DNA of 64,000 bases from Plastoroseomonas arctica (GTDB taxonomy: Bacteria; Pseudomonadota; Alphaproteobacteria; Acetobacterales; Acetobacteraceae): contig NZ_JAAEDH010000019.1 of assembly GCF_018128965.1 (NCBI RefSeq), forward strand, positions 34,247 to 98,246. The letters are read 5' to 3'. The notes beneath the pieces are model-generated. The model saw only the letters and a program-made list of their open reading frames with translations, did no database searches and had not been told where the DNA came from. This document shows positions 54,752 through 64,000 of the stretch, piece after piece; positions within the stretch are counted from its first letter, which is position 1, and the number at the start of each line of letters is the position of its first letter. The translations under genes were made by a program, and so were the position numbers.

Positions 54752-55606
54752 CTAGTCGACCGCTGGTACCAGCTTCGTCAGCCGTGGCGGGTTCTGCTCG
54801 CTCAGGAAGATCGCGCCATCCGGCCCGCGCCACATGCCATGGGCGCCGTTCAGGATTGGGCGGCACTTCGCCTCCAGCGTGCCATCCGCGCCGAACAGCG
54901 ACAGGCTGGGCACCTGGTCGGTCACGTACAGCCCGCCATCGGGCGCGCCATGCACCGACATCGGCTTGTGCACCTTGCGCCAATCGGCAAGCCACTCGCC
55001 TTCGGGCGTGAAGACGCAGATGCGGTTGTTCTCCCGGTCCGCGACGGTGACGCGCCCATCGGGCAAAACCCAGATCCCATGTGGCGTGGAGAATTCGCCC
55101 TTCCCCTCTCCCGGCGTGCCCCAGCCGCCCATCGGCGTGCCGTCGGCGCTGAAGCGGTGCACCCGCGACGCCGCATATCCATCGGCCACGTAGATCGTCC
55201 CACCGGGCGCGAAGGCCACGTCGCAGGGCGCATTGAACGGCTCGCCGGGACGGTCGCGGCGACCGATGCCGCCGAGGCGCCTGCCGTCGGGCGAGAAGAT
55301 GATGATCTCCTGCGCGTCGCGGTCCACCACGAAGACCCGGCCATCCGGATGCACGCTGAGCATATGCCCATCGGCAACGTCATCGCCTCCCCAGGCGGCA
55401 CGCCGGCTGCCATCGGGGTTCAGCACCACCACCGCCGGCCCGTCCTTTGCCGTATAGGGGTCCTGGCGCAGCTGGCAGTAGACGTTGCCCTTCGCATCGC
55501 ACGCCACGTCGCTGGGCGATCCAACCCCCTGCGGGACATCGCCCCAGGGGCGCTCGACCCGATACCGTTGCGCGCCGAGGCGCACGAAGAGACTATGGCG
55601 CGGCAT
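54752..55606 (-). CDS. NHL-repeat beta-propeller protein
   Basis: 284 residues made of about six repeats with the pattern G-x-[IV]-[YF]-V-[AT]-D (VFVVDRDAQEIIIFSPDG, IYVADGYAASRVHRFSADG, VTVADRENNRICVFTPEG, LYVTDQVPSLSLFGADG). Similar propellers act as lyases for peptidyl-alpha-hydroxyglycine or as lactonases; no catalytic site is obvious here. No signal peptide. Convergent with the flavin monooxygenase, divergent from the hydantoinase gene with 51 bp between. Confidence 0.8.
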   Translation of the reverse strand: MPRHSLFVRLGAQRYRVERPWGDVPQGVGSPSDVACDAKGNVYCQLRQDPYTAKDGPAVVVLNPDGSRRAAWGGDDVADGHMLSVHPDGRVFVVDRDAQEIIIFSPDGRRLGGIGRRDRPGEPFNAPCDVAFAPGGTIYVADGYAASRVHRFSADGTPMGGWGTPGEGKGEFSTPHGIWVLPDGRVTVADRENNRICVFTPEGEWLADWRKVHKPMSVHGAPDGGLYVTDQVPSLSLFGADGTLEAKCRPILNGAHGMWRGPDGAIFLSEQNPPRLTKLVPAVD

Positions 55607-55657
55607 CCGATCATCTCCTGTCCGCGCCCATCATGCGCAACCCCGAGGACCCTGCCC

Positions 55658-57115
55658 ATGGCCGAATTCGACCTCGTCATCCGCAACGGCACCATTGGCA
55701 CCGCAAGCGCCGTCTTTGCGGCCGATATCGGCGTGAAGGACGGTCGCATTGTCGCGATCGGCGAGAAGCTCGGCGGCGGGGATGAGGAGATCGACGCGAC
55801 GGGGCGCCTCGTGCTGCCCGGCGGCGTGGACAGCCACACCCACATCGACGAGCCGCGCCCGGGCCCAACGGTCAATGCCGACAGCTTTGCATCCGGCAGC
55901 GCCTCGGCGGCAGCCGGCGGCACCACCACCGTGATCGGCTTCGCCCGCCAGGGCCGCGGCGAGAGCCTGACGCAGCGCGTGGCGGAGCACCATGAACGCG
56001 CGCGGCGAAGCCGCATCGACTACAGCTTCCACATGATCCTGACGGATCCGACCGCGAAGATGCTGGCGGAGGAAGTCCCGGCGCTTGTGGAAGCCGGGCA
56101 TCGCAGCCTGAAGATCTTCCTCACCTATGACGGCGCGCGGATCACCGACACCGAGGCGCTGCGGGTGCTCGCCGCCGGCCGCAAGCTCGGCGCGCTGGTC
56201 TGCATCCACGCCGAGCACCACGAGCTCATCGACTTCTACAAGACCGCGCTTGTCGAAGCCGGGCTGACACTGCCCAAGCACCACGCCTGGTCGAAGCCCA
56301 TGCTGGTCGAAAGCGAATGCGTCCACCGCGTGTGCAAGATGGCCGAGGCGCTGGACACCCCCATCCAGGTCTTCCACGTCAGCGGCGCCGAAGCCGCCGA
56401 GGAGATCGAGCGCGCACAAAAAAAGGGTCTGAAAGTCTGGGCGGAAACGTGCCCGCAATACCTGGTCCTCACCACGGACGATCTCGACCGCCCGGGGTTC
56501 GAGGGTGCCAAGTTCATCTTCTCCCCCGCCGCCCGCACGGGCGCGGACCAGGACGTGCTTTGGGACGCGATCCGGCGCGGCATCATCTTCAACGTCAGTT
56601 CGGACCATGCGCCGACGCGCTATGAGGGTGCGGACGGCAAGCTCGCCTTCGGCCCCGACGCGCCCTTCACCAAGGTGCCCAACGGCATCCCCGGCCTCGC
56701 GACGCGCATGCCCATCCTGTTCAGCGAGGGCGTGGTGAAGGGGCGCATCGACCTGCAAACATTTGTTGCCATCACCGCCACCAATCCGGCGAAGCTGTTC
56801 GGCCTGACCACCAAGGGCACCATCGCAATCGGGTACGACGCCGACTTCGCCATCTGGGATGCGGGCAAGCCGGTCACCATCACCAACGACATGCTGCTGC
56901 ACGACAATGACCACTCCCCCTATGAGGGCATGGCCATCACCGGCTGGCCGGAGGCGACCTATGTGCGCGGCAAGCCCGTGGTGGTGGGCGGCAAGGTCGT
57001 CGCACCCGAGGGCTACGGCGCCTTCCTGCCACGCGCGCCCTATCCGCTGATCGCGCCGCGCGGGGTCTTCCCGACACCGTTCAACCCAGTGGACGGTGTG
57101 CTCGTGGATCGGTAG
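55658..57115 (+). CDS. Dihydropyrimidinase / D-hydantoinase
   Basis: Opens the ring of dihydropyrimidines or 5-substituted hydantoins to N-carbamoyl amino acids. In the 485-residue product the binuclear metal site is complete: His60 and His62 (SHTHID), Lys152 (LKIFLTYDG, to be carbamylated), His184 (CIHAEH), His240 (FHVSGA) and Asp316 (SSDHAPT). GAGG precedes ATG 55658. The carbamoylase-type enzyme at 37897 could take the product; a Bug protein follows 54 bases after. Confidence 0.92.
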   Translation: MAEFDLVIRNGTIGTASAVFAADIGVKDGRIVAIGEKLGGGDEEIDATGRLVLPGGVDSHTHIDEPRPGPTVNADSFASGSASAAAGGTTTVIGFARQGRGESLTQRVAEHHERARRSRIDYSFHMILTDPTAKMLAEEVPALVEAGHRSLKIFLTYDGARITDTEALRVLAAGRKLGALVCIHAEHHELIDFYKTALVEAGLTLPKHHAWSKPMLVESECVHRVCKMAEALDTPIQVFHVSGAEAAEEIERAQKKGLKVWAETCPQYLVLTTDDLDRPGFEGAKFIFSPAARTGADQDVLWDAIRRGIIFNVSSDHAPTRYEGADGKLAFGPDAPFTKVPNGIPGLATRMPILFSEGVVKGRIDLQTFVAITATNPAKLFGLTTKGTIAIGYDADFAIWDAGKPVTITNDMLLHDNDHSPYEGMAITGWPEATYVRGKPVVVGGKVVAPEGYGAFLPRAPYPLIAPRGVFPTPFNPVDGVLVDR

Positions 57116-57169
57116 CGGATGGCCCGCGCATTGCTTGGGCTTCATCCGGACACATTCGGAGCTCTTGCC

Positions 57170-58150
57170 ATGCGCCGCCGCTCTCTCCTCGCCGCCAGCC
57201 TCGGGGTCTCGGGCCTTGCCGCCCCCGCCATCGCCTCGGCGCAGGGCGCCTGGCCGAACCGCAACGTGCGCATCGTCGTGCCGTTTACCCCCGGTGGTGC
57301 CAGCGACATCATCATCCGCCCGGTGGCGGCGCGGCTGGAACAGATGCTCGGCCGCAGTTTCGTCATCGAGAACCGCGCCGGCGGCGGCGGCGCGATCGGC
57401 GCGGGCGCGGTCGCTGCGGACCGACCGGACGGCTACACCTTCCTGGTCTCCACCCCGGCGCCGCTGATCCTGCTGCCGCAGATCATGACCGGACTGACCT
57501 ACAACCCCGACCGCGCCTTCAGCTATGTCAGCCTGCTCGGCGGCGCGCCGATCGTCTGCGCCGTGAAGGGCGACAGCCCGATGCGCACGCTGGCCGAATA
57601 CGCCACTGCCGCGAAGGCGCGCGAGGAGGCGGTGAGCTACGGCTCCTCCGGCATCGGCTCTGTTGGCCACCTCACCGGCGTGCTGTTCGGCATGGAAACA
57701 GGCGCGCGGCTTCTGCACGCCCCCTTCCGCGGCGCGCCCGAGGCGCAGCAGGCCGTGCTCGGCGGCAGCACCACCTCGCTGTGGGACACGGCGGGGGCGA
57801 ATGTCGCGGCTATCCGCGCGGGCAACATGCGTGGGCTCGCAGTGTCCTCGGCGACACGCGCCGCGGCGCTGCCGGACGTGCCGACTGCCATCGAGGCGGG
57901 TTTCCCGGGCGTGGTCTCCACCAACTGGTTTTTGCTTGCGGCTCCTGTGGGCACGGACTCCGCGATCATCGCGCGCATGGATGAGGCGGTGCAGACCATC
58001 CTCGCCGACGCCACCATCAAGGAGCGGCTGGAGGCTGCCGGCATCGTGGCCCTGCCGCGCACGGCACCGGCAGACATCGCGGCCTGGGTGGCCGCGGAGA
58101 AGACACGCTGGACGCCGGTGATCCGCGCCTCGGGTGCCGCGCTCGGCTAG
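57170..58150 (+). CDS. Bug-family (TctC-like) solute-binding protein
   Basis: 326 residues. Signal RRRSLLAASLGVSGLAAPAIASA, mature QGAWPNRNVRIVVPF, TPGGASDIIIRP, VIENRAGGGG, PDGYTF and YGSSGIGSVGHLTG. Pairing with the hydantoinase gene suggests that it captures a ureide or a cyclic amide, but this is inference. Its stop codon shares the bases CTAG with the stop of the convergent PPOX gene. Confidence 0.9.
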   Translation: MRRRSLLAASLGVSGLAAPAIASAQGAWPNRNVRIVVPFTPGGASDIIIRPVAARLEQMLGRSFVIENRAGGGGAIGAGAVAADRPDGYTFLVSTPAPLILLPQIMTGLTYNPDRAFSYVSLLGGAPIVCAVKGDSPMRTLAEYATAAKAREEAVSYGSSGIGSVGHLTGVLFGMETGARLLHAPFRGAPEAQQAVLGGSTTSLWDTAGANVAAIRAGNMRGLAVSSATRAAALPDVPTAIEAGFPGVVSTNWFLLAAPVGTDSAIIARMDEAVQTILADATIKERLEAAGIVALPRTAPADIAAWVAAEKTRWTPVIRASGAALG

Positions 58151-58776
58151 TAGAGGGACTTCATCGCCCGCGCATAAAGCTCGGCATCATATTCGACGGG
58201 GTCTACCAGGCCACCGGTATGCGCGGCGATCATCTCGCCCGCGCTCGGCACGCCCGCGGGCTTTTCCCGCCCCGCCCAGATGCCCGATCGCAGCAGGGCG
58301 CGGCCGCATTGCATGTAGACCTCTGCCACCGTCACCAGGATCACCGTCGCCGGCTCCACGCCCTTGTAGGCCAGCTGCGCGCGCAGTGTCGGGTCCGTCG
58401 TCAGCCGCGCGGTGCCGTTGATGCGCAGCGTCTCGTTCGAACCGGGCACGAGGAACAGCAACGCGATGCCGCCGGTCTCCACGATGTCGCGCAGCGCTTC
58501 GATGCGGTTGTTGCCGCGCCGATCGGGCAGCGCGAGCGTGCCGTCTTCGAGCGTTGCGACGAAACCCGGCGCATCGCCGCGTGGCGTCGCGCGCAGGCCG
58601 CGGCTGCTGGTCGTCGCCAGGATGCAGAAGGGCGACCCTGCGATGAAGCGGCGCGCGGTGTCGTCGAGCGCGGTCGTCACCTTCTTGTTGCTGCGCTCCG
58701 CAACCTCCCCGTACAGCGCGGACAGCGCCTCGAGCGAGGTGACGGCGAAGGGGTCGGGGTGGCTGTGCGTGTCCAT
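58147..58776 (-). CDS. Pyridoxamine 5'-phosphate oxidase-fold FMN protein
   Basis: 209 residues. ARRFIAGSPFCILATTSSRGLRATPRGDAPGFV and LALPDRRGNNRIEALRDIV define the split-barrel subgroup (MSMEG_1061-like). The group contains flavin- or F420-dependent reductases and haem-binding proteins; a true PdxH lacks the N-terminal region seen here. It could reduce flavin for the monooxygenase at 53271, which is speculation. Divergent from yebC (113 bp). Confidence 0.84.
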   Translation of the reverse strand: MDTHSHPDPFAVTSLEALSALYGEVAERSNKKVTTALDDTARRFIAGSPFCILATTSSRGLRATPRGDAPGFVATLEDGTLALPDRRGNNRIEALRDIVETGGIALLFLVPGSNETLRINGTARLTTDPTLRAQLAYKGVEPATVILVTVAEVYMQCGRALLRSGIWAGREKPAGVPSAGEMIAAHTGGLVDPVEYDAELYARAMKSLY

Positions 58777-58889
58777 GGGATGACAAGGTGCCTGGCCGCG
58801 AGCCGCCCCGCAATGGGTTCCGGTGGCGCCAGGGCCTTGGGCGCCCTATAAGCTCTTCCTCATCCTGTATCTGAAGATGGACATCGGCC

Positions 58890-59621
58890 ATGGCCGGGCA
58901 TTCCCACGCCAAGAACATCATGCACCGCAAGGCGGCCCAGGGCGCCAAGAAAGCCCGCGCCTTCGGCAAGCTGATCCGCGAAATCAGCGTCTCGGCCAAG
59001 CAGGGCGTGCCCGACCCCGCGATGAATCCGCGCCTGCGCGCCGCGGTGAAGGCCGCACTCGTCGCGAACATGACGCGCGACACCATCGACCGCGCCATCA
59101 AGCGAGCCGTGACCGCTGGCCAGGGCGAGGATTACGTCGAGGTCCGCTACGAAGGCTATGGCCCGCACGGCGTCGCCATCATCGTCGAGGGCCTGACCGA
59201 CAACCGCAACCGCACCGCCGGCGACCTGCGCAGCGCGTTTGCCAAGCATGGCGGCCAGCTCGGTGAGAGCAACACCGTGGCCTTCCAGTTCTCCCGCCAC
59301 GGCGCCATCCGCTACCCCGCCTCCGCCGCCACCGCCGACGCCATGCTGGAAGCCGCAATCGAGGCCGGCGCCGATGACGTCGCCAGCAGCGAAGACGGCC
59401 ACGAGATCGAATGCGCCGTAGAAGATCTCGGCCCGGTGCGCGATGCGCTGGAAGCACGCTTCGGCCTGGCGGAATCCGCCCGCCTGGAATGGTGGCCCAA
59501 CGTCACCGTCGAGCTCGACGAAGAGCGCGCGGCCGGGGTCATCAAGCTGCTCGACGCGCTGGAAGACAATGACGACGTCCAGCACGTCTACGCCAATGTC
59601 GATGTGAGCGATCCCGCGTGA
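58890..59621 (+). CDS. yebC: YebC/PmpR family protein (transcription/translation regulator)
   Basis: 243 residues, start [21 protein letters not shown] as in all members; three-domain fold with the conserved [23 protein letters not shown]. Long described as a DNA-binding regulator; recent work on relatives links it to relief of ribosome pausing. First gene of the ruv cluster; its TGA overlaps the GTG of ruvC. Confidence 0.94.
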   Translation: MAGHSHAKNIMHRKAAQGAKKARAFGKLIREISVSAKQGVPDPAMNPRLRAAVKAALVANMTRDTIDRAIKRAVTAGQGEDYVEVRYEGYGPHGVAIIVEGLTDNRNRTAGDLRSAFAKHGGQLGESNTVAFQFSRHGAIRYPASAATADAMLEAAIEAGADDVASSEDGHEIECAVEDLGPVRDALEARFGLAESARLEWWPNVTVELDEERAAGVIKLLDALEDNDDVQHVYANVDVSDPA

Positions 59622-60124
59622 CACGCATCCTAGGCATCGATCCCGGGCTGCGCCACACCGGCTGGGGCATGGTGCACAGCGAGGGCAGCACGCTGCGCCA
59701 CCTCGGCTGCGGCATCATCTCGCCGGACGATACCCTGCCCATGGCCGAACGGCTGATGGCGCTGCACCGCGGCCTCGCCGCCTTGCTCGCGGAATGGCAG
59801 CCCGATGAGGCCGCCATCGAAAACACCTACGTCAACCGCAACCCCGCCGCGGCGCTGAAGCTGGGTCAGGCGCGCGGCATCGCGCTGCTCGCACCCGCGC
59901 TGGTCGGCATCCCCGTCGCGGAGTACCAGGCGATGGAGGTGAAACGCGCCGTCGTCGGCACGGGCGCGGCGGCGAAGGAACAGGTGGCGGATATGGTGCG
60001 GCGTCTGCTGCCGGGAGCGCGGCTGGCGCGGGCCGATGCGGCGGACGCGCTGGCGATTGCGATCTGCCATACGCATCATCGGGCGACGCGCCTAGCGTTG
60101 GCGCGGGGGTATGTGCCGGCATGA
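59618..60124 (+). CDS. ruvC: Holliday junction resolvase RuvC
   Basis: Dimeric endonuclease that cuts Holliday junctions. The 168-residue product keeps the four acidic residues Asp8, Glu68 (AIENTYV), Asp140 and Asp143 (RADAADALA). GTG start overlaps the yebC stop. The stop codon is followed directly by a palindromic element, unusual because ruvC and ruvA are normally close. Confidence 0.95.
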   Translation: MTRILGIDPGLRHTGWGMVHSEGSTLRHLGCGIISPDDTLPMAERLMALHRGLAALLAEWQPDEAAIENTYVNRNPAAALKLGQARGIALLAPALVGIPVAEYQAMEVKRAVVGTGAAAKEQVADMVRRLLPGARLARADAADALAIAICHTHHRATRLALARGYVPA

Positions 60125-60317
60125 CAGTAAGCATGGGGGAAATGAATTTCCCCCCGCGACGCACTGCGTCGCGCCCCATTCTTTCTTGTTTGAATTATTG
60201 GCACGGGCTGGCAGGTGGCACCGGGACCTTTAAGCGCGATCCGCGTTGGCAGCGAGCACCAGTAAATAAAAGTAAAAGAATGGGGTCTGGGGAAATTCTT
60301 TTCCCCGGTCTTTCTCC
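60125..60317. repeat. Palindromic intergenic element, short class, copy F
   Basis: Between ruvC and ruvA. Head GTAAGCATGG, left hairpin GGGGGAAATGAATTTCCCCC, palindrome module GCGACGCACTGCGTCGC (related to the module in copy E but on this side only), T-rich arm, GGCACGGGCTGGC...GGTGCC-like core, about 40 bp unique, GCACCAGTAAATAAAAG arm and right hairpin GGGGAAATTCTTTTCCCC. Tail GGTCTTTCTCC touches the ruvA ATG. The left hairpin with the following T-rich stretch resembles a terminator. Confidence 0.78.
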
Positions 60318-60926
60318 ATGATCGGCATGCTCACGGGACGCCTCGTGGAGACCGCCGAAACCACCTGCGTCCTCGACGTCCAGGGCGTCGGCTACCTTCT
60401 CTCCTGCTCGCGCAAGACGCTAGACGCGATGACGCGCGCGGACGGCGCTCAGCGTGTGCTGGTGGAGACGCATCTGCGCCAGGATGCCATCACTCTTTAC
60501 GGCTTTTGCGATGCCGCCGAGCGCGAGGCGTTTCGTGCGTTGATCGAAGTGAAGACGGTCGGTCCGCAGAAGGCGCTGCTGGTGCTTTCGGGCCTTACGC
60601 CGAATGCCTTGGCGGCGGCGATCGCGGCGAAGGAGCGCAAGCGGCTGTCGGAGGTGAAGGGTTTGGGTGCCGCGACGGCGAACCGCATCATCGACGAGCC
60701 TGCGATGCAGAAATGGGCCGTCGGCCGCGCGACGCCGGAGGCTGATGGCGCGGGCGTCGCTGACACTGTGGCGCCTCCGGATGATGCGGTTTCCGCGCTG
60801 ATCAATCTGGGGTGGAAGCGGATCGAGGCGGTGGGTGCCGTCTCGCGCGTGCGGGCGCGGTTGGGTGATGATGCGGCGCTCGGCGTCCTTATTCGCGAAG
60901 GGCTCAAGGAGCTCGCGCCGCGATGA
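60318..60926 (+). CDS. ruvA: Holliday junction branch migration protein RuvA
   Basis: 202 residues. N-terminal [11 protein letters not shown] and GVGYLL beta-barrel, helix-hairpin-helix stretches [13 protein letters not shown] and [13 protein letters not shown], and domain III from about 145 ([16 protein letters not shown]) that contacts RuvB. The start is fixed by the family N-terminus, yet only pyrimidine-rich repeat tail precedes it and no Shine-Dalgarno is visible. Overlaps ruvB by four bases. Confidence 0.95.
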   Translation: MIGMLTGRLVETAETTCVLDVQGVGYLLSCSRKTLDAMTRADGAQRVLVETHLRQDAITLYGFCDAAEREAFRALIEVKTVGPQKALLVLSGLTPNALAAAIAAKERKRLSEVKGLGAATANRIIDEPAMQKWAVGRATPEADGAGVADTVAPPDDAVSALINLGWKRIEAVGAVSRVRARLGDDAALGVLIREGLKELAPR

Positions 60927-61954
60927 GGGTCACCGATGGCGAGCGGCAGGAGGAGGATGGCGCGGAGGGCAGCCTGCGCCCGCGCATGCTCGACGAGTTC
61001 ATCGGCCAGAAGGCACTGCGCGAGAATCTCAAGGTATTCATCGCCGCCGCCGGCGCGCGCGGCGAGGCGATGGACCACGCGCTGTTCTTCGGCCCGCCTG
61101 GATTGGGCAAGACCACGCTCGCGCAGATCGTCGCGCGCGAGATGGGCGTGGGCTTCCGCGCCACCTCCGGGCCCATTCTGCAACGCGCCGGCGACCTCGC
61201 CGCCATCCTGACGAATCTTCAGCCACGCGACGTGCTGTTCATCGACGAAATTCACCGCCTGCAACCCGCCATCGAGGAGACGCTGTATCCCGCGATGGAG
61301 GATTACTGCCTCGACCTCATCATCGGCGAAGGCCCCGCCGCGCGTACCGTGCGCATCGACCTCCCGCCCTTCACGTTGGTGGGCGCGACCACCCGCGCAG
61401 GCCTGCTGACACAACCGCTGCGCGACCGCTTTGGCATTCCGCTGCGCCTGCAATTCTACGACATCGATGACCTGCTGCTCATCGTGAAGCGCGGTGCGGA
61501 AAAACTGCGCTTCGCCCTCGCGCATGATGGCGCGCTCGAGATCGCGCGGCGATCGCGCGGGACACCTCGCGTCGCGGGGCGGCTGCTGCGCCGGGTGCGC
61601 GATTTCGCCGCAGTCGCCGGCATCCCCGCCGACCGCGCCATGGCCGATGCCGCGCTGCTACGGCTGGAGGTGGACCATCTCGGCCTCGATGCCATGGACC
61701 GGCGCTATCTCCGCCGCATTGCCGAACATCACAATGGCGGCCCTGTTGGGGTGGAGACGCTGGCCGCGGCTCTGGCCGAATCGCGCGACACGCTGGAGGA
61801 GGTGATCGAGCCCTTCCTCATCCAGGAGGGCCTGGTCCTGCGCACGCCCCGTGGGCGCATGCTCGGCGAGCCGGGCTGGCGGCACTTGGGCCTCGCCCCA
61901 CCCGTCATGGTTGCGGCCCAACTGGACCTGCTCGGGCCCGATGATGCCCCATGA
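60923..61954 (+). CDS. ruvB: Holliday junction helicase motor RuvB
   Basis: 343-residue AAA+ ATPase driving branch migration. Walker A GPPGLGKT (58-65), Walker [12 protein letters not shown], sensor 1 GATTRAGLL, Arg-finger region LRDRFG and winged-helix domain from about 260 ([14 protein letters not shown]). Start overlaps ruvA, stop overlaps the thioesterase gene by four bases. Confidence 0.97.
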   Translation: MRVTDGERQEEDGAEGSLRPRMLDEFIGQKALRENLKVFIAAAGARGEAMDHALFFGPPGLGKTTLAQIVAREMGVGFRATSGPILQRAGDLAAILTNLQPRDVLFIDEIHRLQPAIEETLYPAMEDYCLDLIIGEGPAARTVRIDLPPFTLVGATTRAGLLTQPLRDRFGIPLRLQFYDIDDLLLIVKRGAEKLRFALAHDGALEIARRSRGTPRVAGRLLRRVRDFAAVAGIPADRAMADAALLRLEVDHLGLDAMDRRYLRRIAEHHNGGPVGVETLAAALAESRDTLEEVIEPFLIQEGLVLRTPRGRMLGEPGWRHLGLAPPVMVAAQLDLLGPDDAP

Positions 61955-62406
61955 CGGTCATGGAATCGCCACCGCACCAGTTTCCCATTCGCGTCTATTT
62001 CGAGGACACCGATGCCGGCGGCATGGCCTATCACGCGTCCCATCTGCGCTGGGCGGAGCGGGCGCGGACGGAATCATTGCGCGATGCGGGCCACCCGCAC
62101 CAGGGCATGATCGATGGTCACAACGCGTTACTCGTGGTGCGACGCGTTGAAGTGGAGTATTGGCGGCCCGCCCGGCTGGATGACAGCTTGGTGGTGGAGA
62201 CGAGGATTCGCCGGGTGACCCCCGTGCAACTGGTTCTCGACCAACGCGTTCTGCGCGATGGCGAGCGCCTCGCGGCGCTGGTGGTCGGACTGGTCTGCGT
62301 GGACCGCGACAAGCTGTCCCCGAGACCCATCCCGGAGCCCTGGCGGACCCTGTTCCGGCAAGGCGTGCACGAAACACCCAAAGCGGCACAGACCGCTCCA
62401 TCTTGA
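61951..62406 (+). CDS. ybgC: YbgC/TolC-cluster acyl-CoA thioesterase
   Basis: 151-residue hot-dog-fold thioesterase. [27 protein letters not shown] has the catalytic Asp21 and the usual helix. Known members hydrolyse short acyl-CoAs or acyl-ACPs and sit at the head of tol-pal operons, as here. Start overlaps ruvB; 22 bases precede the TolQ start. Confidence 0.93.
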   Translation: MTVMESPPHQFPIRVYFEDTDAGGMAYHASHLRWAERARTESLRDAGHPHQGMIDGHNALLVVRRVEVEYWRPARLDDSLVVETRIRRVTPVQLVLDQRVLRDGERLAALVVGLVCVDRDKLSPRPIPEPWRTLFRQGVHETPKAAQTAPS

Positions 62407-62428
62407 TGTCGTTGAAGGAGGGTTCCGC

Positions 62429-63175
62429 TTGGACCGCACTGTGAATGCCGCCGGCTTGCCGCAGATCGCCCACGACCTCTCGCTCTGGGGCCTGTTCCTG
62501 CAGGCCGACTGGGTGGTGAAGGGCGTGATGATCGGGCTGCTGCTGGCCAGCGTCTGGGTCTGGGCGATCGTGTTCGAGAAGGTGACCTCGCTCCGCCGCG
62601 CCAATCGCGCGGCCGACGCGTTCGAGGACAAGTTCTGGTCCGGCGGCAGCCTCGACGAGCTGTTCGCGCGGGAGGGCGAGGCGCCGACGCATCCCATGGC
62701 CGCCGTGTTCGGCGCCGCGATGCGCGAGTGGCGGCGCAGCGCCAATCTCACCGGCGCCGCTGTGGCCGGTGCCAAGGAGCGGGTGGAGCGGGCGATGTCC
62801 GTCACCATCGGGCGCGAGCTGGAGCGGATGGAGCGCTGGATGGTGTTCCTGGCGTCGGTCGGCTCGGTAGGGCCCTTCATCGGCCTGTTCGGCACGGTGT
62901 GGGGCATCATGAACAGCTTCGCGGCCATCGCGGGCATGCAGAACACCAACCTCGCGGTCGTCGCCCCGGGCATCGCGGAGGCGCTGTTCGCGACTGCCAT
63001 CGGCCTGGTCGCGGCGATCCCGGCGGTGCTCGCCTACAACAAGATCAACACAGACCTCGCACGCTTCGCGGCACGGCTGGAAAGCTTCGCGACGGAATTC
63101 GCCGCCATCGTCTCACGCCAGGCGGACCAGCAGGCCTCGGCCGCGCCGGCCCGCGCCACGCAGGCGGCGGAGTAG
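62429..63175 (+). CDS. tolQ: Tol-Pal system proton channel protein TolQ
   Basis: 248 residues, inner membrane. Three membrane segments (about 29-50, 142-164, 176-198); family blocks [14 protein letters not shown] and [21 protein letters not shown]. No ATG is suitable: TTG 62429 follows GGAGGG (62417-62422) at six bases and gives a normal length; GTG 62441 is a second choice. Works with TolR to energise outer-membrane constriction. Confidence 0.95.
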   Translation: MDRTVNAAGLPQIAHDLSLWGLFLQADWVVKGVMIGLLLASVWVWAIVFEKVTSLRRANRAADAFEDKFWSGGSLDELFAREGEAPTHPMAAVFGAAMREWRRSANLTGAAVAGAKERVERAMSVTIGRELERMERWMVFLASVGSVGPFIGLFGTVWGIMNSFAAIAGMQNTNLAVVAPGIAEALFATAIGLVAAIPAVLAYNKINTDLARFAARLESFATEFAAIVSRQADQQASAAPARATQAAE

Positions 63176-63179
63176 GGCC

Positions 63180-63689
63180 ATGGCCGTCTCCCTCGGAAAC
63201 CGCCCCGGCGGCCGCTCGCGCTACCGGCCCATGTCGGAGATCAACGTCACGCCGCTGGTCGACGTGATGCTGGTGCTGCTGATCATCTTCATGGTCGCCG
63301 CACCGCTGATGACGGTGGGCGTGCCGATCGACCTGCCGCGCACCGCCGCCCAGCCGATGGCCCAGGAGACCGAGCCGCTGACCATCTCGGTCAACACCGA
63401 GGGCAAGATCTTCCTGCAGGAAACCGAGGTGCCGCTGGAGGGGCTGGTGGAGCAACTGCGTGCCATCCTGGCGAACCAGCCGGCCCAGGCCGCGGGGCAG
63501 CCCGAACGGCGCATCTTCGTGCGCGGTGACCGCGGCATCAACTACGGCCGGGTGATGGAGGTCATGGGCACCATCGCCACCGCCGGCTTCACCCGCGTGG
63601 CCCTGCTGACCGAGCAACCCGCCGGCCGTCCCGCCGCGCCACCCGCAGCTCCCGCCGCCCCCCCGGCGCGGCCGCGCCCGGCGCGCTGA
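63180..63689 (+). CDS. tolR: Tol-Pal system protein TolR
   Basis: 169 residues: short cytoplasmic N-terminus, one membrane segment (about 25-46) with the proton-conducting Asp in [15 protein letters not shown], and a periplasmic domain ending [18 protein letters not shown]. The last 20 residues are Ala/Pro-rich, longer than in E. coli TolR. Four bases after tolQ. Confidence 0.94.
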   Translation: MAVSLGNRPGGRSRYRPMSEINVTPLVDVMLVLLIIFMVAAPLMTVGVPIDLPRTAAQPMAQETEPLTISVNTEGKIFLQETEVPLEGLVEQLRAILANQPAQAAGQPERRIFVRGDRGINYGRVMEVMGTIATAGFTRVALLTEQPAGRPAAPPAAPAAPPARPRPAR

Positions 63690-63701
63690 CCGGGCCCCGC
63701 C

Positions 63702-64000
63702 GTGTCCGCGAGCACCTTTGGCTTCGGCGCCGGACCGGACCAGCGCGACAGGCTGCCGCGCTGGGGTGCCGTCTCGCTTGGGCTGCACATGCTGGTGCTG
63801 GCGATTGGCGCGCTCTTCGCCCTGGCGCGCCCCATCCCCGAACCGCAGGAGACCGGCATTTCGGTTGAGGTGATTTCCACAGAGGCGCCGCAGGAAGCCC
63901 AGGGCGAGCGCCCGGCCCCGGTGCCCGCCCCCAACCCGGTCACCGCGCCGCCGCGCCCCGAGGCGCCGGAGCAGCGGCCCAACCAGGTGACCGCGCCGCC
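63702..64000 (+). CDS. tolA: TolA-like protein, N-terminal part (cut by window end)
   Basis: Open from GTG 63702 to the end of the window (about 99 residues, no stop). A membrane segment (WGAVSLGLHMLVLAIGALFAL) near residues 21-41 is followed by a Pro/Glu/Ala-rich stretch (PVPAPNPVTAPPRPEAPEQ), as in TolA/TonB proteins that span the periplasm. Position after tolQ-tolR supports TolA. No clear ribosome site, so the start is provisional; translation may be coupled to tolR 12 bases upstream. Confidence 0.8.
   Translation, partial: MSASTFGFGAGPDQRDRLPRWGAVSLGLHMLVLAIGALFALARPIPEPQETGISVEVISTEAPQEAQGERPAPVPAPNPVTAPPRPEAPEQRPNQVTAP

Overview
The window is a GC-rich alphaproteobacterial chromosome segment. 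The best guess is a soil or water Acetobacteraceae of the Roseomonas type. That is an inference from the base composition, the yebC-ruvC-ruvA-ruvB-ybgC-tolQ-tolR-tolA order, a Coq7-type ubiquinone hydroxylase, and the many solute-binding proteins of the Bug (TctC) type. I see no phage, plasmid, transposase, CRISPR array, rRNA or tRNA gene.

Layout. 1-6396: ileS (C-terminus outside the window), a compact DUF2235-like hydrolase, ribF with a LOG-family gene, and an M20 carboxypeptidase. 6690-9363: an exported protein of unknown function, a DUF1345 membrane protein and a DAO-type flavoprotein. 9493-18621: a carbohydrate-type ABC importer (binding protein, two permeases, ATPase) followed in the same direction by an SDR, a malate/lactate-type dehydrogenase, a Bug protein and a GMC oxidoreductase. 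This looks like one uptake-and-oxidation locus. 18650-29209: penicillin acylase, a lone glycosyltransferase, a class III aminotransferase, an amidase, an orphan peptide-type binding protein, an enoyl-CoA hydratase and an amidohydrolase. 29216-37759: an aromatic-catabolism neighbourhood with hydroxyquinol 1,2-dioxygenase, an iron-type alcohol dehydrogenase, a MetE-like protein, a deacetylase-fold protein and four Bug proteins. 37897-40943: a tightly coupled run of carbamoylase-type hydrolase, DUF1289 protein, Coq7, DCC protein and SDR. 40940-43703: a methyltransferase, a Gfo/Idh/MocA oxidoreductase and an SDR without its catalytic residues. 43943-54629: M20 amidohydrolase, two paralogous Tat-exported binding proteins, a complete dipeptide-type ABC transporter and a flavin monooxygenase. 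54752-58776: NHL propeller protein, dihydropyrimidinase/hydantoinase, Bug protein and PPOX-fold protein. 58890-64000: yebC-ruvCAB-ybgC-tolQRA (tolA cut by the window end).

The most unusual content is between genes. Nine junctions carry long palindromic elements that I sort into two classes: six short ones built on a GGGGGAAA/TTTCCCCC hairpin with flanking A/T-rich arms, and three of about 300 bp whose two arms pair with each other while also folding locally. Both classes share a head motif just after a stop codon (AGCAAGCATGG-like) and a TTGGTGCTGGTT-like core, so they look like modular variants of one element. They sit inside otherwise compact operons (ABC importers, ruvC-ruvA). In one case the repeat supplies the start codon of the downstream gene, and in two it leaves the downstream gene without a visible Shine-Dalgarno sequence.

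Functionally the region is dominated by scavenging of small organic acids, peptides, amides, cyclic ureides and aromatic breakdown products, next to conserved housekeeping blocks (IleS, RibF, Coq7, RuvCAB, Tol).
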